A stretch of DNA of 64,000 nt from Ascaphus truei (GCA_036426205.1 CM071568.1:46516483-46580482); one strand, 5' to 3'; positions 22,101-33,292 are shown, numbered from the stretch's first letter. The notes: generated from the letters alone by a model not told the origin. Made by a program: numbers and translations.

Positions 22101-22221
22101 TTCCCATGATCTGTTATTTATATTATCTGTTATTTATTTGATTACCACATGTATTACTACTGTGAAGCGCTATGTACACTAATGGCGCTATATAAATAAA
22201 GACATACAATACAATACAATA
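19163..22221 (+). mobile_element. L2-type LINE, 5'-truncated, about 3.1 kb
   Basis: The element starts inside the endonuclease domain and runs through reverse transcriptase to a 3' end with TTAGACTGTAAGCTCCTCGG, AAGCGCTATGTACAC and GCGCTATATAAATAAA. It closes with a (ACAAT)n tail at 22204-22221. AT-rich sequence flanks both sides, so target duplications cannot be read. It is one of the best preserved retrotransposons in the window. Confidence 0.88.
19167..21928 (+). pseudogene. L2-type LINE ORF2: endonuclease and reverse transcriptase, two frame breaks
   Basis: The endonuclease half shows [16 protein letters not shown] and LSDHHLI, typical of APE-type nucleases. The reverse transcriptase shows [51 protein letters not shown] and YADDTQII, so the catalytic YADD is present. 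The C-terminal part contains RLDYCNLLLSG, LSWLPIKYRI and HLWNALPLSTR. The frame changes between about 19340 and 19400, and again near 21113-21120 in a T-run, after which the same protein resumes to a stop at 21928. These breaks and the missing N-terminus make it inactive as read. The motif set fits the L2 clade; CR1 is less likely. Confidence 0.88.
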
Positions 22222-24441
22222 CTATATATATATATATATATATATACTGTATTTGGACTACAATATTTTGGAAAAGAAAATTAAAAGTTTGCATTTTAGA
22301 ACATTTGAATAATATTAGGAATAATTCTACATTTATTTCCATTTATAAACCTTTAAGTCTTCTCATCTCCCATTTTTATTTTTTAAATCAGGGATTCTAA
22401 GTGATAAAAAAAATTAGGAATTAAACATGTTAAACAAAACATGAGATAGATATTTAACTCTTACTAGGAAATAGCCATTGTGTGTATACTTTTGGGACCA
22501 AATACCCACCACCTTTGAATGAATAAATTGATATTACTCTGTCCTTTTTACTAGTAGTTTTTCTTGTTTCTGCGTCGATGTAAGGAGAGGGTTACAGAAG
22601 GCAAGTGTGGGAGGCGGGGGGAAATTGGGATACAAATCGACCAACATCAATGGACCTACATGGTCAAATTTAACAAAATGAAAAATTACAGCATGGCATT
22701 CAATACAGATACATATATAGTCAAGTACTGTATAGTACAACCCCCTGGCTTGAATATGTTTTCCCCCGGAGCTCTGTCCTACTCAGGGCCGCAGACAGGG
22801 GTGGAGAGACAGGACAACTGTCCCGGGCCCTGCACCTGCAGGGGGGGCTGGCAGTAGCTGGAAGTTTTATGTTTATTATATGTACGTTTGTATTTTTGAT
22901 TTTTGTATTGGAGGGCTATTGTGTGTATATTTGTATTGGGGGATGGGGGGGTTATTGAGTGTGAGGAGGGGGGGAAATGAAAATGGTGTAGAGATACATG
23001 GGGGATGGGGGGTGACAGGGGTTTAAGAGAGGGAGAAGGGGAAGAGGGAGAGGTTGAGAGAGACAGAGGAAGGGAAGAGAACAAGGGAAGAGAGCAAGGT
23101 ATGTCAGAAGGGGGGAGTAATAGTGGGGTCTCACCAGGCCACTGACATGAGGGGGGGGGGGGGAAGCCCGGTTGAAACAGAAGTCCTGGGAAAGCTGTTT
23201 TCGGCCTTGGTCCTACTATACCAGGTCTACGAACCAACCCTGCGTCCTATCTATGTAGCGAGGGCTCCTACACTCTAGCAAAAGTTGTAGTGTTGTATTT
23301 TAAGAAGGCCTTCACCGTTCCATTAGCATGATGTCTTTTACTTTTTTTGTAACTGTATTTAGGGAGGATGCACCTTGCTTTTTCGAGGCCATGAGAATAC
23401 GGAAGACATACCTTCAATTGGTTTGGCTAGTATAAAGCTCAGTGGAGCCAGCTCAACCCTTACATCAAAAACAGATTCTATTAGACCTTGTATGGATCAC
23501 TAAAGCGTGATCTATTCTGGCTGGTTCACCAGATATGGACCATATCACCCATCAACCCGCATTCCCTCCAGCATTTGTCTGTGGCTCCTGGGTAAATTTG
23601 ACATATTCTCTTTGGAGTTAAGTGCCACCTATACATAACTTTATATATGTTTTATTTTATGTTGGTGCATATTGATAATTTGGCAGCCCGTTCGCATATG
23701 TCCTCCCAGTCATCAAACAATATGTCTAGCCAAGGTCCTTAGTCAATTGGGTCATGTATTTATGTGTAGGAAGCTCATTGGAAGGCTCCAGTCACAAATA
23801 TAACTGTGAAATTAGCCCCTTCTGATATTCCTCACACCGACACATATTTTAAAAAGGTGTCCACCTTGGAAATAACTTTTATTGTGACATCCTTAAAATA
23901 AAGTACCTGGTCTGGAGAAATCGAAGTCCAGAAGCTTACATTTTTCACAGAAGTTTTTAATATCTTACACCATCTTTTTTTAGAAATACAAGAAAAAAAG
24001 GGGGAGCACAGGTTGAGGAATGATAGGGGTAACAAATGATTTAGCTCGGGAGTATAAGTTCCCAGACTGGTGAATGTGGGGATGGTGGAGTGTATAATAT
24101 CATAAACACTTACACGGCCTTGTGCAAATGCTATTACATCAAGGTTTCTTTTCTTTTCTTCCTTTCTTCTGTGTTCTCCTGATGTGAAATTTCATTTCTT
24201 CTGATCCAGATGATAGTTTCTTCGATTAACCAGCAAACCTCAATTGCGGTGTCTCCCTCCGAGTAAATGGATGAGAATGAAAATGTTAAGGGACAATGCA
24301 AATAAATAATAAAAAATGCCTGATTCCAAAGGTAAAGAATATATATATCAAAAGCAGAAAAAGACTGCAAACACTCACGCGGGCAGGTGTGAGTGCGGTC
24401 TTTAGGGAGGTGTCTCTGTCCTCTTCACATAGAGAAAAACT
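22222..24441. other. Intron with GA-rich low-complexity tract
   Basis: A (TA)n tract lies at 22222-22245. A purine-rich tract at about 22930-23150 (GGGGGATGGGGG, GAGAGGGAGAAGGGG) gives spurious proline- and serine-rich frames on the other strand. A CAGGGCCGCAGACAGGGGTG start at 22785 may be a decayed DNA transposon end. Nothing else was recognised. Confidence 0.45.
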
Positions 24442-24605
24442 CAAAAGAAGACCCTCCTGTTCTCAATAAATATCAAAACAAGACCCTCCTGTTCTCAATA
24501 AATATCAAAACAAGACCCTCCTGTTCTAAATAAATATCAAAACAAGACCCTCCTGTTCTAAATAAATATCAAAACAAGACCCTCCTGTTCTAAATAAATA
24601 TTAAA
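24442..24605 (+). repeat. Tandem repeat, 32-nt unit, five copies
   Basis: The unit is AAGACCCTCCTGTTCTCAAT plus AAATATCAAAAC. The last three copies share a C-to-A change (TTCTAAATAA), a variant spread along the array. It lies just upstream of Penelope-like coding sequence. Confidence 0.93.
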
Positions 24606-24659
24606 ATGATGAAAATGGGTGGTTAGTAAATGAAAGGGAATATAACAACAATACTCACA

Positions 24660-25015
24660 CTCAAGTGTAGATCTAGGATCCCCTTGGATAAAGGAATCTT
24701 TAACTTATCCACAGTGATCCTAACAGAAGACCAAAAAACAGTATTGAATAAGGGTCTTACTTTCTCTAGGTCTAGTGGCCCAGATGGCTTTCAATTGTAC
24801 ACAGACCTTCACAAATTTGGGAGGAACATGACTCTAAAGAGACATTTTGTTAAAATTGAAGGCGAAGCTCTCCCAACGATAGATGACAAGGAATGTGAGG
24901 CAGAGATTGCTGACATAACCACTCAAAGTTTGGTTTGCAAGCATACTCCTTTTAAGGTGAGGTCTAAGTTTTACCCTGCCCATTCGAAAGGGCATCACAT
25001 AGATCATCTACGAGC
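24660..25015 (+). pseudogene. Penelope-like element N-terminal coding fragment
   Basis: The frame contains ILTEDQKTVLNKGLTFSRSS, GPDGFQLYTDLHKFGRNM and TLKRHFVK, then FKVRSKFYPAHSKGHHID. This follows the layout of the region before the reverse transcriptase of Penelope-like elements: an L-x-x-GL-x-F block, a D-L-x-x-F-x-R block, then a P-rich spacer. The reverse transcriptase itself is absent. The frame stops at 25017-25019, inside a hammerhead-like motif, so coding sequence and terminal sequence are joined abruptly. Confidence 0.7.
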
Positions 25016-25047
25016 CTGAGGAAGCCCAAGAAAGGGCGAAACGCGTT
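25016..25047 (+). ncRNA. Hammerhead ribozyme-like motif, intact core
   Basis: The order is CTGAGGA, one A, GCCC-AAGAAA-GGGC forming stem II, GAA, then self-complementary ACGCGT and T at the cleavage position. The conserved core CUGANGA and GAAA are complete. The flanks GAGC and GTTC can form a short stem I. Type I hammerheads with a minimal stem III are known in Penelope-like elements, and this one follows Penelope-like coding sequence. Confidence 0.65.
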
Positions 25048-26219
25048 GTTCAAAACCCCTAAGCTTTTTGACTAGTGAGGCCACCGTCAAGGAGCAGGAC
25101 AAAGTAGCCCAGCACTATACCCGGACGCGGGCAGAGTTAGCTGCGCACCACGTCCCTGCAATAACATCCTGAGGACTGGCTGGCAATTTTGTATTTAGCT
25201 CTCTTGGTTCTATATTTACCCATCTATTTTGTACTGGTGGCATATGCCAGGTTATTAGACATTAGATATCTGCCCAGCCAGCCAAGCCTCACCCCTCCCA
25301 CCTCCCTATGTATTTTCCAAGGCTTGGTGTTTGGACATGAAGCCCATCTCATCCACATGGACAATTCTAGGAAGGATAAGGTTGAGTCTATTAGGAAGAG
25401 ATTATATCTTTTCTAAGGGATTCATACGGGCATCTTTTTACAATGTGTGTTTTTAGTTATTTTTTATTTTTATATATTATACATTTTTGATGGATTTTCA
25501 CTTTTTTCAGTTTCTCTTTTTTATTTATTAAATTACATATTTCATATTTAAAAAAAATAGATGTATACTCTAAACTTTATTGAGCGTAATATGTTTATTT
25601 GTATTAATTGATAAATAAATTATTACACTTATAACACTAATTAACCAGTAGAATAGGACAATAATAAATAATATATATGTATCATTGAGCACATTAGATT
25701 GTTCACTTAAGGATGTAGATTTAATAAGTTTTTTTTATAATTTCGCATGGGTACATATATAATTATTGTTTATATAGTGGGGGGGGGGGTGGATGTGAAG
25801 GTGTGAAGATAGTTAATCAGCGAGTAGGGGGGCCATGAGGCTTCGGAGGAAGGCTAGCCCACCCACACGCAGAAGGGATCTTTTGCGGAAGTTAAGAATG
25901 ACTTCTGCTTGGGCCCAACTTCTGGAGTACAGTGGTCGGGCATACCAGAGCCTCTGGGCTCGGCGCACTCGTACTGGCTCTTCCCCCCACCACCCCTCTG
26001 TCGACAGCTCTGTTTGTATACATCTACAGTAATACATTTGATATTGTATCATACTATATATTTAAGAACATGTATATGCTCTGATTGGTATGGTATTTAC
26101 ACAGTCATCTCCATATGAAATATTTCATGTAATGTTTTGTAATTGTATTTGGGATTAACCGACCAATTATACTAAATAAGTTGGTATGTATATGTATGCC
26201 TATGTATCTTAAATCACCC
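25048..26219. other. Probable Penelope-like element terminal region
   Basis: The stretch lies between two hammerhead-like motifs (25016 and 26220, both +). It is AT-rich from 25430 to 25780 with a (G)n run at 25780. No confident coding sequence is seen. It may be the long terminal region of one element, or two adjacent fragments. Confidence 0.35.
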
Positions 26220-26248
26220 CTGACAAAGCATGAGATGTGAAATGCGTA
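26220..26248 (+). ncRNA. Degenerate hammerhead-like motif
   Basis: CTGACAA, A, GCAT-GAG-ATGT as stem II, GAA, ATGCGT and A. The invariant G of the core is A, which a CpG-to-CpA change from CTGACGA would explain. ATGCGT likewise could derive from ACGCGT. It is probably inactive. Confidence 0.45.
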
Positions 26249-26579
26249 GGAATTTGTTGAGATGTTCCTTCATCCCGTGGACTTCTATTTACGGTTGAGT
26301 TTTTAGTAGATGTGTGTGAGCAGAGACACAGACCACTCCAAGACTCCATTATACATGTGGCACTTCTGGTGTATTTACTTGTAGAGCTTAAGTTTTTATG
26401 CTGAATTGTAAGTGTGGATATTGTTTTTATTTCCTATACATTTACTGAATTCTTACCTCAGTGTGCTCTGTCTCCACTTTTTTGGTTATTCTGTCTAATA
26501 GCAGAATACAGCTTAGTAAATAAGCCCTGTACGTACTACAAAGCAGTAAGCAAAAGGAAGATTGTACTTTGAGACAATA

Positions 26580-27405
26580 TGTAACCCATGTTCCCCTCCC
26601 CCCCCCCCCGGTCGCAGACTGGACCTCTAGGGTGTAGTGAGGGCTGGCTACATGTATGTTGTTGGTGCATACCTGTGAGGAACAGGAGGGCCTGAGTTTC
26701 CTGCGGTGGTATAGGGGATAACAGGGACAGGCTTCTGGGGTATATGCCTCCATCTTCTTAGCAGTCTTGGTGCAACGCCTCCATCTCTGGCGAGCCTTAA
26801 TGAATAAGGTGAAACCCTCCCAGAGAAGCCCTGGTCCCAGGGCGAGAGATTTCAATCTCACACAGTCTTTGTATAAAATCAGCACTGGTCTTTATTGTCC
26901 AACAGCAGATCAGCAGCACACAGCAACAGCACACAGCAACAGCACACAGAAGGGTACAGGCTTTTCCTCCTTCTTCTTCCCTCCAGAAGTACACCCTCAG
27001 GATGGGCTGTCTGGAGCTCCAGTACTCCACACCTTTCACCCCAAGGTATAGGCCCTCAGGGTGAGGCTAACTCTCCTCTCACCCTCTGCAGGGTGAGGGG
27101 TATTGGTCCACTGCACTATGGTGATATCAGCTATACTCAAGGTGACTGAGCCTCGCCTCTCCTCTCTTCTCCAGCACTGACTACTTCTCTCTCGCTCTCT
27201 CTGCTCCCGGGACAGAACTACTTGTCCCCTACAGGAACAGACAGGACTAAGTTTAGACAGCCCTCATGATGTCAGCAGGCCCTCCCCTCTGTCTCAGGCC
27301 TGCACACAGAGTCAGGGGCCTGCCTCCATCACTCAAGGCAGGGCTTGAAGCGGGGGGAAAAAACCCATGATAACTTCTGGCGGCCTGCCCTTAACAGGAC
27401 TTACA
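26580..27405 (-). mobile_element. LTR-like block (solo), related to 48198-48967
   Basis: It begins TGTAACCCATGTTCCCC and ends TTAACAGGACTTACA. The 48-kb copy begins TGTAACACGTGTTCCCC and ends TTAACAGGACTTACA. TG...CA-type ends and an AATAAAG on the minus strand near 26895 suggest an LTR read leftwards. No internal gag or pol sequence is attached, and no target duplication is visible. The retroelement class is unknown. Confidence 0.5.
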
Positions 27406-28599
27406 CCAGTAGGATAAAGATATATTGCCCCCATTCCTTACCGGGGCTACAAATACATCAAATATTATTCTGGCTTTTGAAGATGTGAATGGAAGTTAAC
27501 ACCAGAACGGGTGAGTTAACCAGTACCGTTGCTTGATGAACCTGCCCCAGGGCGTTCAACAGCGGGGAATGTCAGACCCTGGACAAGTGTCCCAGGCCCG
27601 GCAGCTCCTGAGAGTCTGGCTAGTGTAAGCAGAAATTGGGACCGAGCGGAAGTGAGGCCTAACTTCTCTTCGCCCTCCTTACTCCGGTGCCTGGGTGGGC
27701 CGCTACCCTTTGGCTGGCCATCTCCGTCAGCTCTACAAAGCCCGAGCTGTCCCCCGCCACTAGAATTCCATGTACTCTCCACCCCCACCCCCTGCTCAAA
27801 CAACCTCGGACCCAGGTCAGTACCATATCCTTGGCCCCCATAAATGCTGTCAGCGGGCCCCCGACTTTCTCTTCCTGGTTTTATCAGACCTTGCCTCCTT
27901 CTCTCATTCCTTTTTCCCCCTGTCCTGGTCTAAATCCCTATAACGGGATTCTGAACTTTCCAAAAAAAACCCAGGAATTATTGAGGCACACCTGCATGGT
28001 GAGAAATCAGCACTACAGGCGAAAGAAGTTTCATGCTTTGTAAAATTGTTAAAAAAAAAAATAAAGGTTGAAAGTTTTGTAATTATTAGCAGAAAGATAT
28101 CCGTGCCTCTATGTCTGTGATGCCTAGTGCATAAACGCTGAGAAAACATTTGTAGTAAATGGATTCCGTATGGGCCAGGGAAACAATGAAAAAAGATAAA
28201 ACCTAATACCCGCTTGTTGTACACATTCAAATCCATTCATTTCTTAATCCCAGTTAGGTTTAAAAGAAAAAAAAATTATGATTTTTTTTTAACCCCATCA
28301 GTGCTGATGCAGGAAAATCACAGATGGCACAAGCCTTTGGTAGTTTTATTTTCTGTTACTCGGTGTGCATGCAGTTTGGCAAAACGTGTATTTGTCTGAG
28401 ATCCGTAAGGAATATTGGTAAAGAAGCCCTTTATCAAAAGAAATAATAGCACACTTGGAATGTAGACCAATGTTTAAATAAATGCTTAATCCTACACAGT
28501 ATAGTCTAGAAGCCTATGCTAATTGAATTGCTCACTACATGACATGATATTCCCCTTGAAGCATTAGGGCTGTTTGCTCTGCAGATCTCCGTTTAGTAG
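27406..28599. other. Intron, GC-richer stretch then AT-rich, unassigned
   Basis: The part from 27510 to 27910 is GC-richer with several unsupported open frames. It could be transposon interior sequence attached to the LTR-like block, but no protein motif was recognised. Confidence 0.4.
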
Positions 28600-28820
28600 C
28601 GGAGTATGGGAGTTCTTACATGCTGCTATGGTAGAAGGAGCACCACTCTCTGGTCCGTGAAAAGATTTATTAAAGATCCGCCTGAAGAAGGGACGTTTGT
28701 GGTCCTGAAAACTTGCACTCTATTTAACTGCAAGTTTCCCGTAGCTATTAAAGGTATCACGGCTACCTTACTGTTTGTGTATTCTATGGACTAACACGGT
28801 ACCATCTTCTGCTACATTTC
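28600..28820 (+). mobile_element. Penelope-like terminal fragment with hammerhead-like motif
   Basis: It ends with GGACTAACACGGTACCATCT, which resembles GGCTAACACGGTACTGATAC at 43711-43731 in another Penelope-like fragment. A hammerhead-like core at 28682-28714 reads CTGAAGA, A, GGGAC...GGTCC, T, GAA and AACTT. The stem II arms pair, but the AACTT part departs from AGCTT-type sequence, so activity is unlikely. Confidence 0.5.
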
Positions 28821-29339
28821 TAACCAGTATTTTAGCCCCATGCAGGCTACCAAAACAGCTATGAAATAGCTTTATGATGTTTTAATGCACCATTCTATTG
28901 ACCATAGAGTTGTTCCTGATGTTCTTTCTGTAACATATGCTTGTTAGGGAAGTTAGTTGAGCTCCCTGCATTATGAAAACTCAGTAAGTGCTACTGTATA
29001 TACTATAAGCTTTGATAACGTCATAGTGTTTGGATTCATCAAGTGTTGCAATTACTCTATTGTTTAGCTGTCTCTGATGCGGATATCAGAATTAACAATG
29101 TTTACCAGGTTTCTAAAGGAATGTATCCCTGAAAATATTTCCAAGTTCCAAATGGTAATGTTAATAATCGCCAGTGACCCAAGGGCATTATTTTGCACTT
29201 TTGGGCATCACATTTTAGTTGCCACACCAATCCTCTAAGCTACCCAAATCATTAATCATTTTGTCCCACTCCCTCCTCCAGAGGGTCAGATCTATAACCT
29301 TTATGAGGCCAGAAGTCATGTAGCTGCTACATAAAAATG

Positions 29340-29505
29340 CTCTTAGGGGATCTGCAATGATGGTGGGTGGAAGAGGGATAACTCCTCTCCTTCCATTATC
29401 AGTGACGGTCACGTGACCGCTTCGGAGAGTTGTGATCGCGAGCGCTGGAGGGGCCATGGCACTCTGGCTCTACTAGGCCTTCTATGGCACTCAAAGGGTT
29501 AAACA
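29340..29505. repeat. Dispersed repeat shared with 1661-1805
   Basis: It contains CTCCTCTCC, GGTCACGTGACC, GGGGCCATGG and TGGCACTCAAAGGGTTAA in the same order as the 1.7-kb copy. Confidence 0.4.
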
Positions 29506-29549
29506 TTAACACTTGTGTTGAGAAGCCAACTACAAAATGACAAAAGGAC

Positions 29550-29935
29550 TAAGGCTGAGTCCATGCTCCCTGCTTGCTCGCTGAGGCGCGCTGAGGCTCA
29601 GGGAAAGCAGGTGCTTTCCCTGGCCTTGCGGTTGTTTACCGCACGCGCCGTCAGCGGGCCGGCCGGGGGCGGGCGCGTCACTGGCCGGGGGCGGGCCAGT
29701 GACGTCACGGATCTGGTTCGCCCTCATTGGGCAAACCGCTCACGTGACCGGCCTGTCGCGTCGGCAAGCGGGGGAATTTTAAATTCCCCTAAGACCTGCG
29801 CTTCCGCAAGCGCGCGGAAGCGCAGGTGAGCCCCTACTAAAGCCGCTCTAATTGCGGCTGTAGGGGCTCAGTGCTGAGCGGGAGCGCGCCTCAGCACGCT
29901 TCCGCCAGCAAGCGGTTAATATGGCCGAGGCCTAA
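29550..29935. mobile_element. CpG-rich Harbinger-like MITE with TAA duplications
   Basis: It is flanked by TAA. The inverted ends are GGCTGAGTCCAT and (reverse complement) GGCCTCGGCCAT, with extended similarity CTTGCTCGCTGAGGCGCGCT against GCTTGCTGGCGGAAGCGTGC. The interior is unusually GC- and CpG-rich for this intron (GGGGGCGGGCGCGTCAC), so it could be mistaken for a CpG island. It contains a CGCTTCCGC-AAGCGCGCGGAAGCG hairpin. Confidence 0.65.
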
Positions 29936-29958
29936 TATAGATGCCAGAAATATATGTA

Positions 29959-30290
29959 CAGGCATACCCCGCATTAACATACGCAATGGGACCGAAGCAT
30001 GTATGTAAAGCGAAAAAGTACTTAAAGTGAAGCACTTCCTTTTTCCCACTTATCTATGCATATACTGTACTGCAATCGTCATATACGTGCATAACTGATG
30101 TAAATAACGCATGTGTAACAGGCTCTATAGTCTCCCCGCTTGCGCACAGCTTCGGTACAGGTATGGAGACAGTATTGCTGTTCAGGACGTGCAGACAGGC
30201 GCATGCGTGAGCTGCCGTTTGCCTATTGAGCTAGATGTACTTACTCGCGAGTGTACTTAAAGTGAGTGTCCTTAAACTGGGGTATGCCTG
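29959..30290. mobile_element. Tigger-like MITE, complete, TA duplications
   Basis: The left end is CAGGCATACCCCGCATTAAC and the right end, in reverse complement, is CAGGCATACCCCAGTTTAAG. TA lies on both sides. Human Tigger elements also start CAGGCATACC, which supports the pogo/Tigger assignment. Inner repeats GTACTTAAAGTGA occur near both ends. It is 332 nt with no coding capacity. The same ends bound the larger elements at 35794 and 40147. Confidence 0.8.
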
Positions 30291-30741
30291 TACTACTGTA
30301 TATCAGGAGAAATGAGTTAAAGGGTTAACAATATCAGCAACAATGAACATTAATACCTTTCTGGATCATCAGACCCATTTTTTTTATTTTAAGCAGTGAG
30401 CCAAATATTTATGAAATGCTTAGCAAAGCCAACATTAGAATCCTATGACTGCCAAACAAGTTGTATTTTGGAATATGTCTGCCATAAAATAAGAGATACC
30501 AAGAATCTTAGCAATGTTATTACATTCGGCTTCCTCAAATGTTTTGCCATTTACACTGTTCAATGGAATAATACACAAAGTGTTCCTTAAAATTGTGTCA
30601 TCCACCGCTCTCTTGTGTCAATGCTTTTGCAGGGGCATTGGAAAGGGTCATGGGAAACTGTGCAGCATGCCAAGGTTACAAACTTATATATTTATATACA
30701 TCTCCCTGTCTGTCTCTCTCGCACTCGCACATACATAATCA

Positions 30742-30871
30742 TGATCTTCTGGAGCCCAATGATTTGCAGGTACTGCGGTCGCAAGCCTCTTCTCCATGAT
30801 GCCCCAATACATTTTCTGATTTCATCCTCCCATCTTACTCTTGGTCGTCTTGGTCTTTTTTTAATACCTCT
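30742..30871 (-). pseudogene. LINE reverse-transcriptase C-terminal fragment
   Basis: The minus strand encodes RGIKKRPRRPRVRWEDEIRK, then CIGASWRRGLRPQYL. The (K/R)RPRGRP-x-x-RWEDDI-x-K signature is the usual C-terminal tail of several LINE polyproteins. Open frames on the + strand over the same DNA are shadows. The clade is not resolved. Confidence 0.7.
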
Positions 30872-30879
30872 CGAAATTC

Positions 30880-31533
30880 AGTCGAGTACCATCTTTGTCC
30901 ATAGATGTTCATTTCCTCTTGCAATATGTCCAGCCCGTGGTCATTTTTATTTACTCACCATTGCGATAATGTCACAGACTTGTGTTTGCTACCAAACCCA
31001 TTTGTTCTTTTTCATGTATCTTCGGTATCCCTCCAGGCGTCTTTTGATTGCCTCCGGTTCTGCGATCGAGTGCCTTCCAGTACCGCTTTACTTCTTAGGT
31101 TGCGTGATGATGTATGCTACGTCCCTACGCCTTTCGTCATATAAGCTGCAGCTTCATCAGAGGATAAATATTAGGTCCACAGCACACTCATTATTATTAA
31201 TATTATTACAACGTTTGCTTATTCAATCCATCATGTTAACAGAGAATTAAACATTTAAAGGGGCTTTGGCAAGCTCCTTTTTCTTTTGTTATATATTTCA
31301 AAAGAAAAACACACACAAGTAGGTAACTAAAATATAGTTTATCACAAATCAAGAAAACATAGTAGTCACTGGCATATAAGTTAAAATCATTTGGTACCAG
31401 TAGCTATGTATATCGAAAGTCCAGTTTGATGTCAACAAACACGTTGGGGATAAAAGCGCACTGAAGTCCCTCCCGCCTTATATCCTGAGTAGACGGTACA
31501 GCCTACACCGACCGCCAATAAACACGTGACCTT
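30880..31533. other. Unassigned intron and probable transposon remnant
   Basis: The left part may be the upstream continuation of the LINE fragment, with frame breaks. Nothing else was recognised before the hammerhead-like motif at 31534. Confidence 0.35.
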
Positions 31534-31564
31534 GATGCGTTTCATACTGAACGCACTTCCTCAG
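31534..31564 (-). ncRNA. Degenerate hammerhead-like motif
   Basis: Read on the minus strand: CTGAGGA, A, GTGC-GTTCA-GTAT (stem II using G-U pairs), GAA, ACGCAT and C. The catalytic core is complete, but the short stem III palindrome has lost one pair. It probably marks a decayed Penelope-like terminus. Confidence 0.45.
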
Positions 31565-32634
31565 GGGTCACCGTGTCATGTCCAAAGGTTCAATAAATAC
31601 CCAACTTTATGGATCAATTAAAACATACCGAAAGCGAAACGTACAGGGTGTTGCTGTCATTACTGCACAGAGGACGGTGAACGATTGTGGCAAGACGAGA
31701 TTTCCGAAGTCACGGGTATGGGGAAGCACCAGAGATACATGGACCATTGCAGGGAAAGATATATCATTTCTTTTATTGTTTGTTTTTATATTCACTATTT
31801 GTGTATTTAATCTGACACAAAACAAGTTATGCTGTTTAAAACAAGTGACACAAACCCTCCACCGTACTGTGTACAGCAAATAAAAGTACCACTTTTGGGT
31901 GCATGCGCATATCTTGGACAGGTGTGCTGCCCCGTCTTCCCCCAGTATCTCTTATACCTTATCATGTTTCATGTTGATATTTATTCACATTAGGGTTGCT
32001 TCTATCCCTTTGGCTCTTTTCTTCTTTTGTTCACACGTTATTTGATTTATACATTTTAGTGCTCTCTTGCTCTAAAGAGATGCAGAAAAACCCTGTAAAT
32101 ATTTGGAAAATCTACAATGAACAAAAAAGACAACTATGTGTGCACTTTTACCTTCCAACTGTATCATTACTTCAAGTTGCCCGTCTGTGTCCCCAATGTT
32201 ATGTTAAAATGTTGCCTTATTTGAGGACTAAAGGGTGATGATTTTTAACTAGCTGTACCTACAAATCCGCTTGGTCACCTCCTAGGATTTGTAGGTGGTT
32301 TCCTGCTAGTGGAATCTGAGGATGGCAATGCACAGCTAACATGTCTGATATGTGATCTTGTGTGATGTGTTGGATGTGTTTGTGTGTGGAGTGTTTTCTT
32401 TGTGACGATCTTTCCACTGCTACCAAACTGTCACTGATGTGGAATCGCAGGCGCACTTACCTGCATATGCAGTAATAGTGGTTTACCATACACAAAACTC
32501 AACTGCGAGAGTACCAGTAACACTGTCTTAACATCTCTAAATTTCCTCTACACCATGCTGGCTCTTCCCTACTTGTTTGCGCTTGAGTCATCGTTTGAAC
32601 GTGTGTGTGTACAGTATGTGTATGGGGGTGAGTT
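31565..32634. other. Intron, nothing recognised
   Basis: No protein domain or repeat family was identified in this stretch. Confidence 0.4.
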
Positions 32635-32700
32635 ATTAACACAGTAGCCGTCTGCACATGCGCAAACTTTCGCGCATGCCCAGACGGCTACTGTGTTAAT
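32635..32700. repeat. Perfect-armed hairpin, 66 nt
   Basis: ATTAACACAGTAGCCGTCTG is exactly mirrored by CAGACGGCTACTGTGTTAAT. The loop itself is partly palindromic (CATGCGC...GCGCATG). It is likely a tiny MITE; the ATTAA edges may hide the target site. Confidence 0.85.
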
Positions 32701-32798
32701 AGCTTCTCACAAAAAGATTGTTGGAGGACCACAGTATCACCACCTTTTTTCGCAGAAAAAAAAGCTGTGTGTGTGTACTATATATGTATATGTATATG

Positions 32799-32838
<40 letters not shown>

Positions 32839-32924
32839 CGATACTACTGAGATATAAGTGATGTTGAGTAAAAAAGTTACAAACGGCCTCACGGGAGGAA
32901 TCCAATATTCAAATAGTAGCTGTC

Positions 32925-33262
32925 ATGCCCTCATCTGCATGTCTTAGGGCAGGCTTAGGGCAGAACCCCACCATTCCCCATTATCCACCCAGCATACAGC
33001 ACTTCCACTCAGCAAAGGGATTCTGGGAAATGACTGCAACATGAGCACACAGGTTCAACTGTTTTTGCCTCAATAACCATTTTAACATGGTCCCTATAAG
33101 CCTATAGGGAACCGTTAAAAATGGTTATTAGGCAAAAAGTGACATGTGTGCTCATTTGCATGTCATTTCACATAACCCTTGCTGCAGTGGAGAGCTGTAT
33201 GCTGGGGATAATGGGGAAGGGTGGGTTTGCAGACCCTGCCTAAGACATGCAGATGAGCATAC
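32925..33262. repeat. Two octamer-repeat copies, head to head
   Basis: The left half carries CAGCACTTCCACT, GGGATTCTGGGAAATG and TTTTGCC...ACCATTTTAACATGG. The right half returns as CCGTTAAAAATGGTTATTAGG, CATTTGCATGTCATTTC and CTTGCTGCAGTGG. This makes a fold-back of about 340 nt around CCTATAAGCCTATAGG. Confidence 0.75.
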
Positions 33263-33292
33263 AGCTATTTTGCATATATATATATATAAATA

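Noticed and set aside
24442..24605. Second CRISPR-like array
   Set aside because: The 32-nt units are directly adjacent with no spacers; it is a plain tandem repeat.
26580..27405. Endogenous retrovirus provirus
   Set aside because: Only LTR-like blocks are seen; no gag, pol or env motif is attached and the two copies lie 21 kb apart with unrelated DNA between them.
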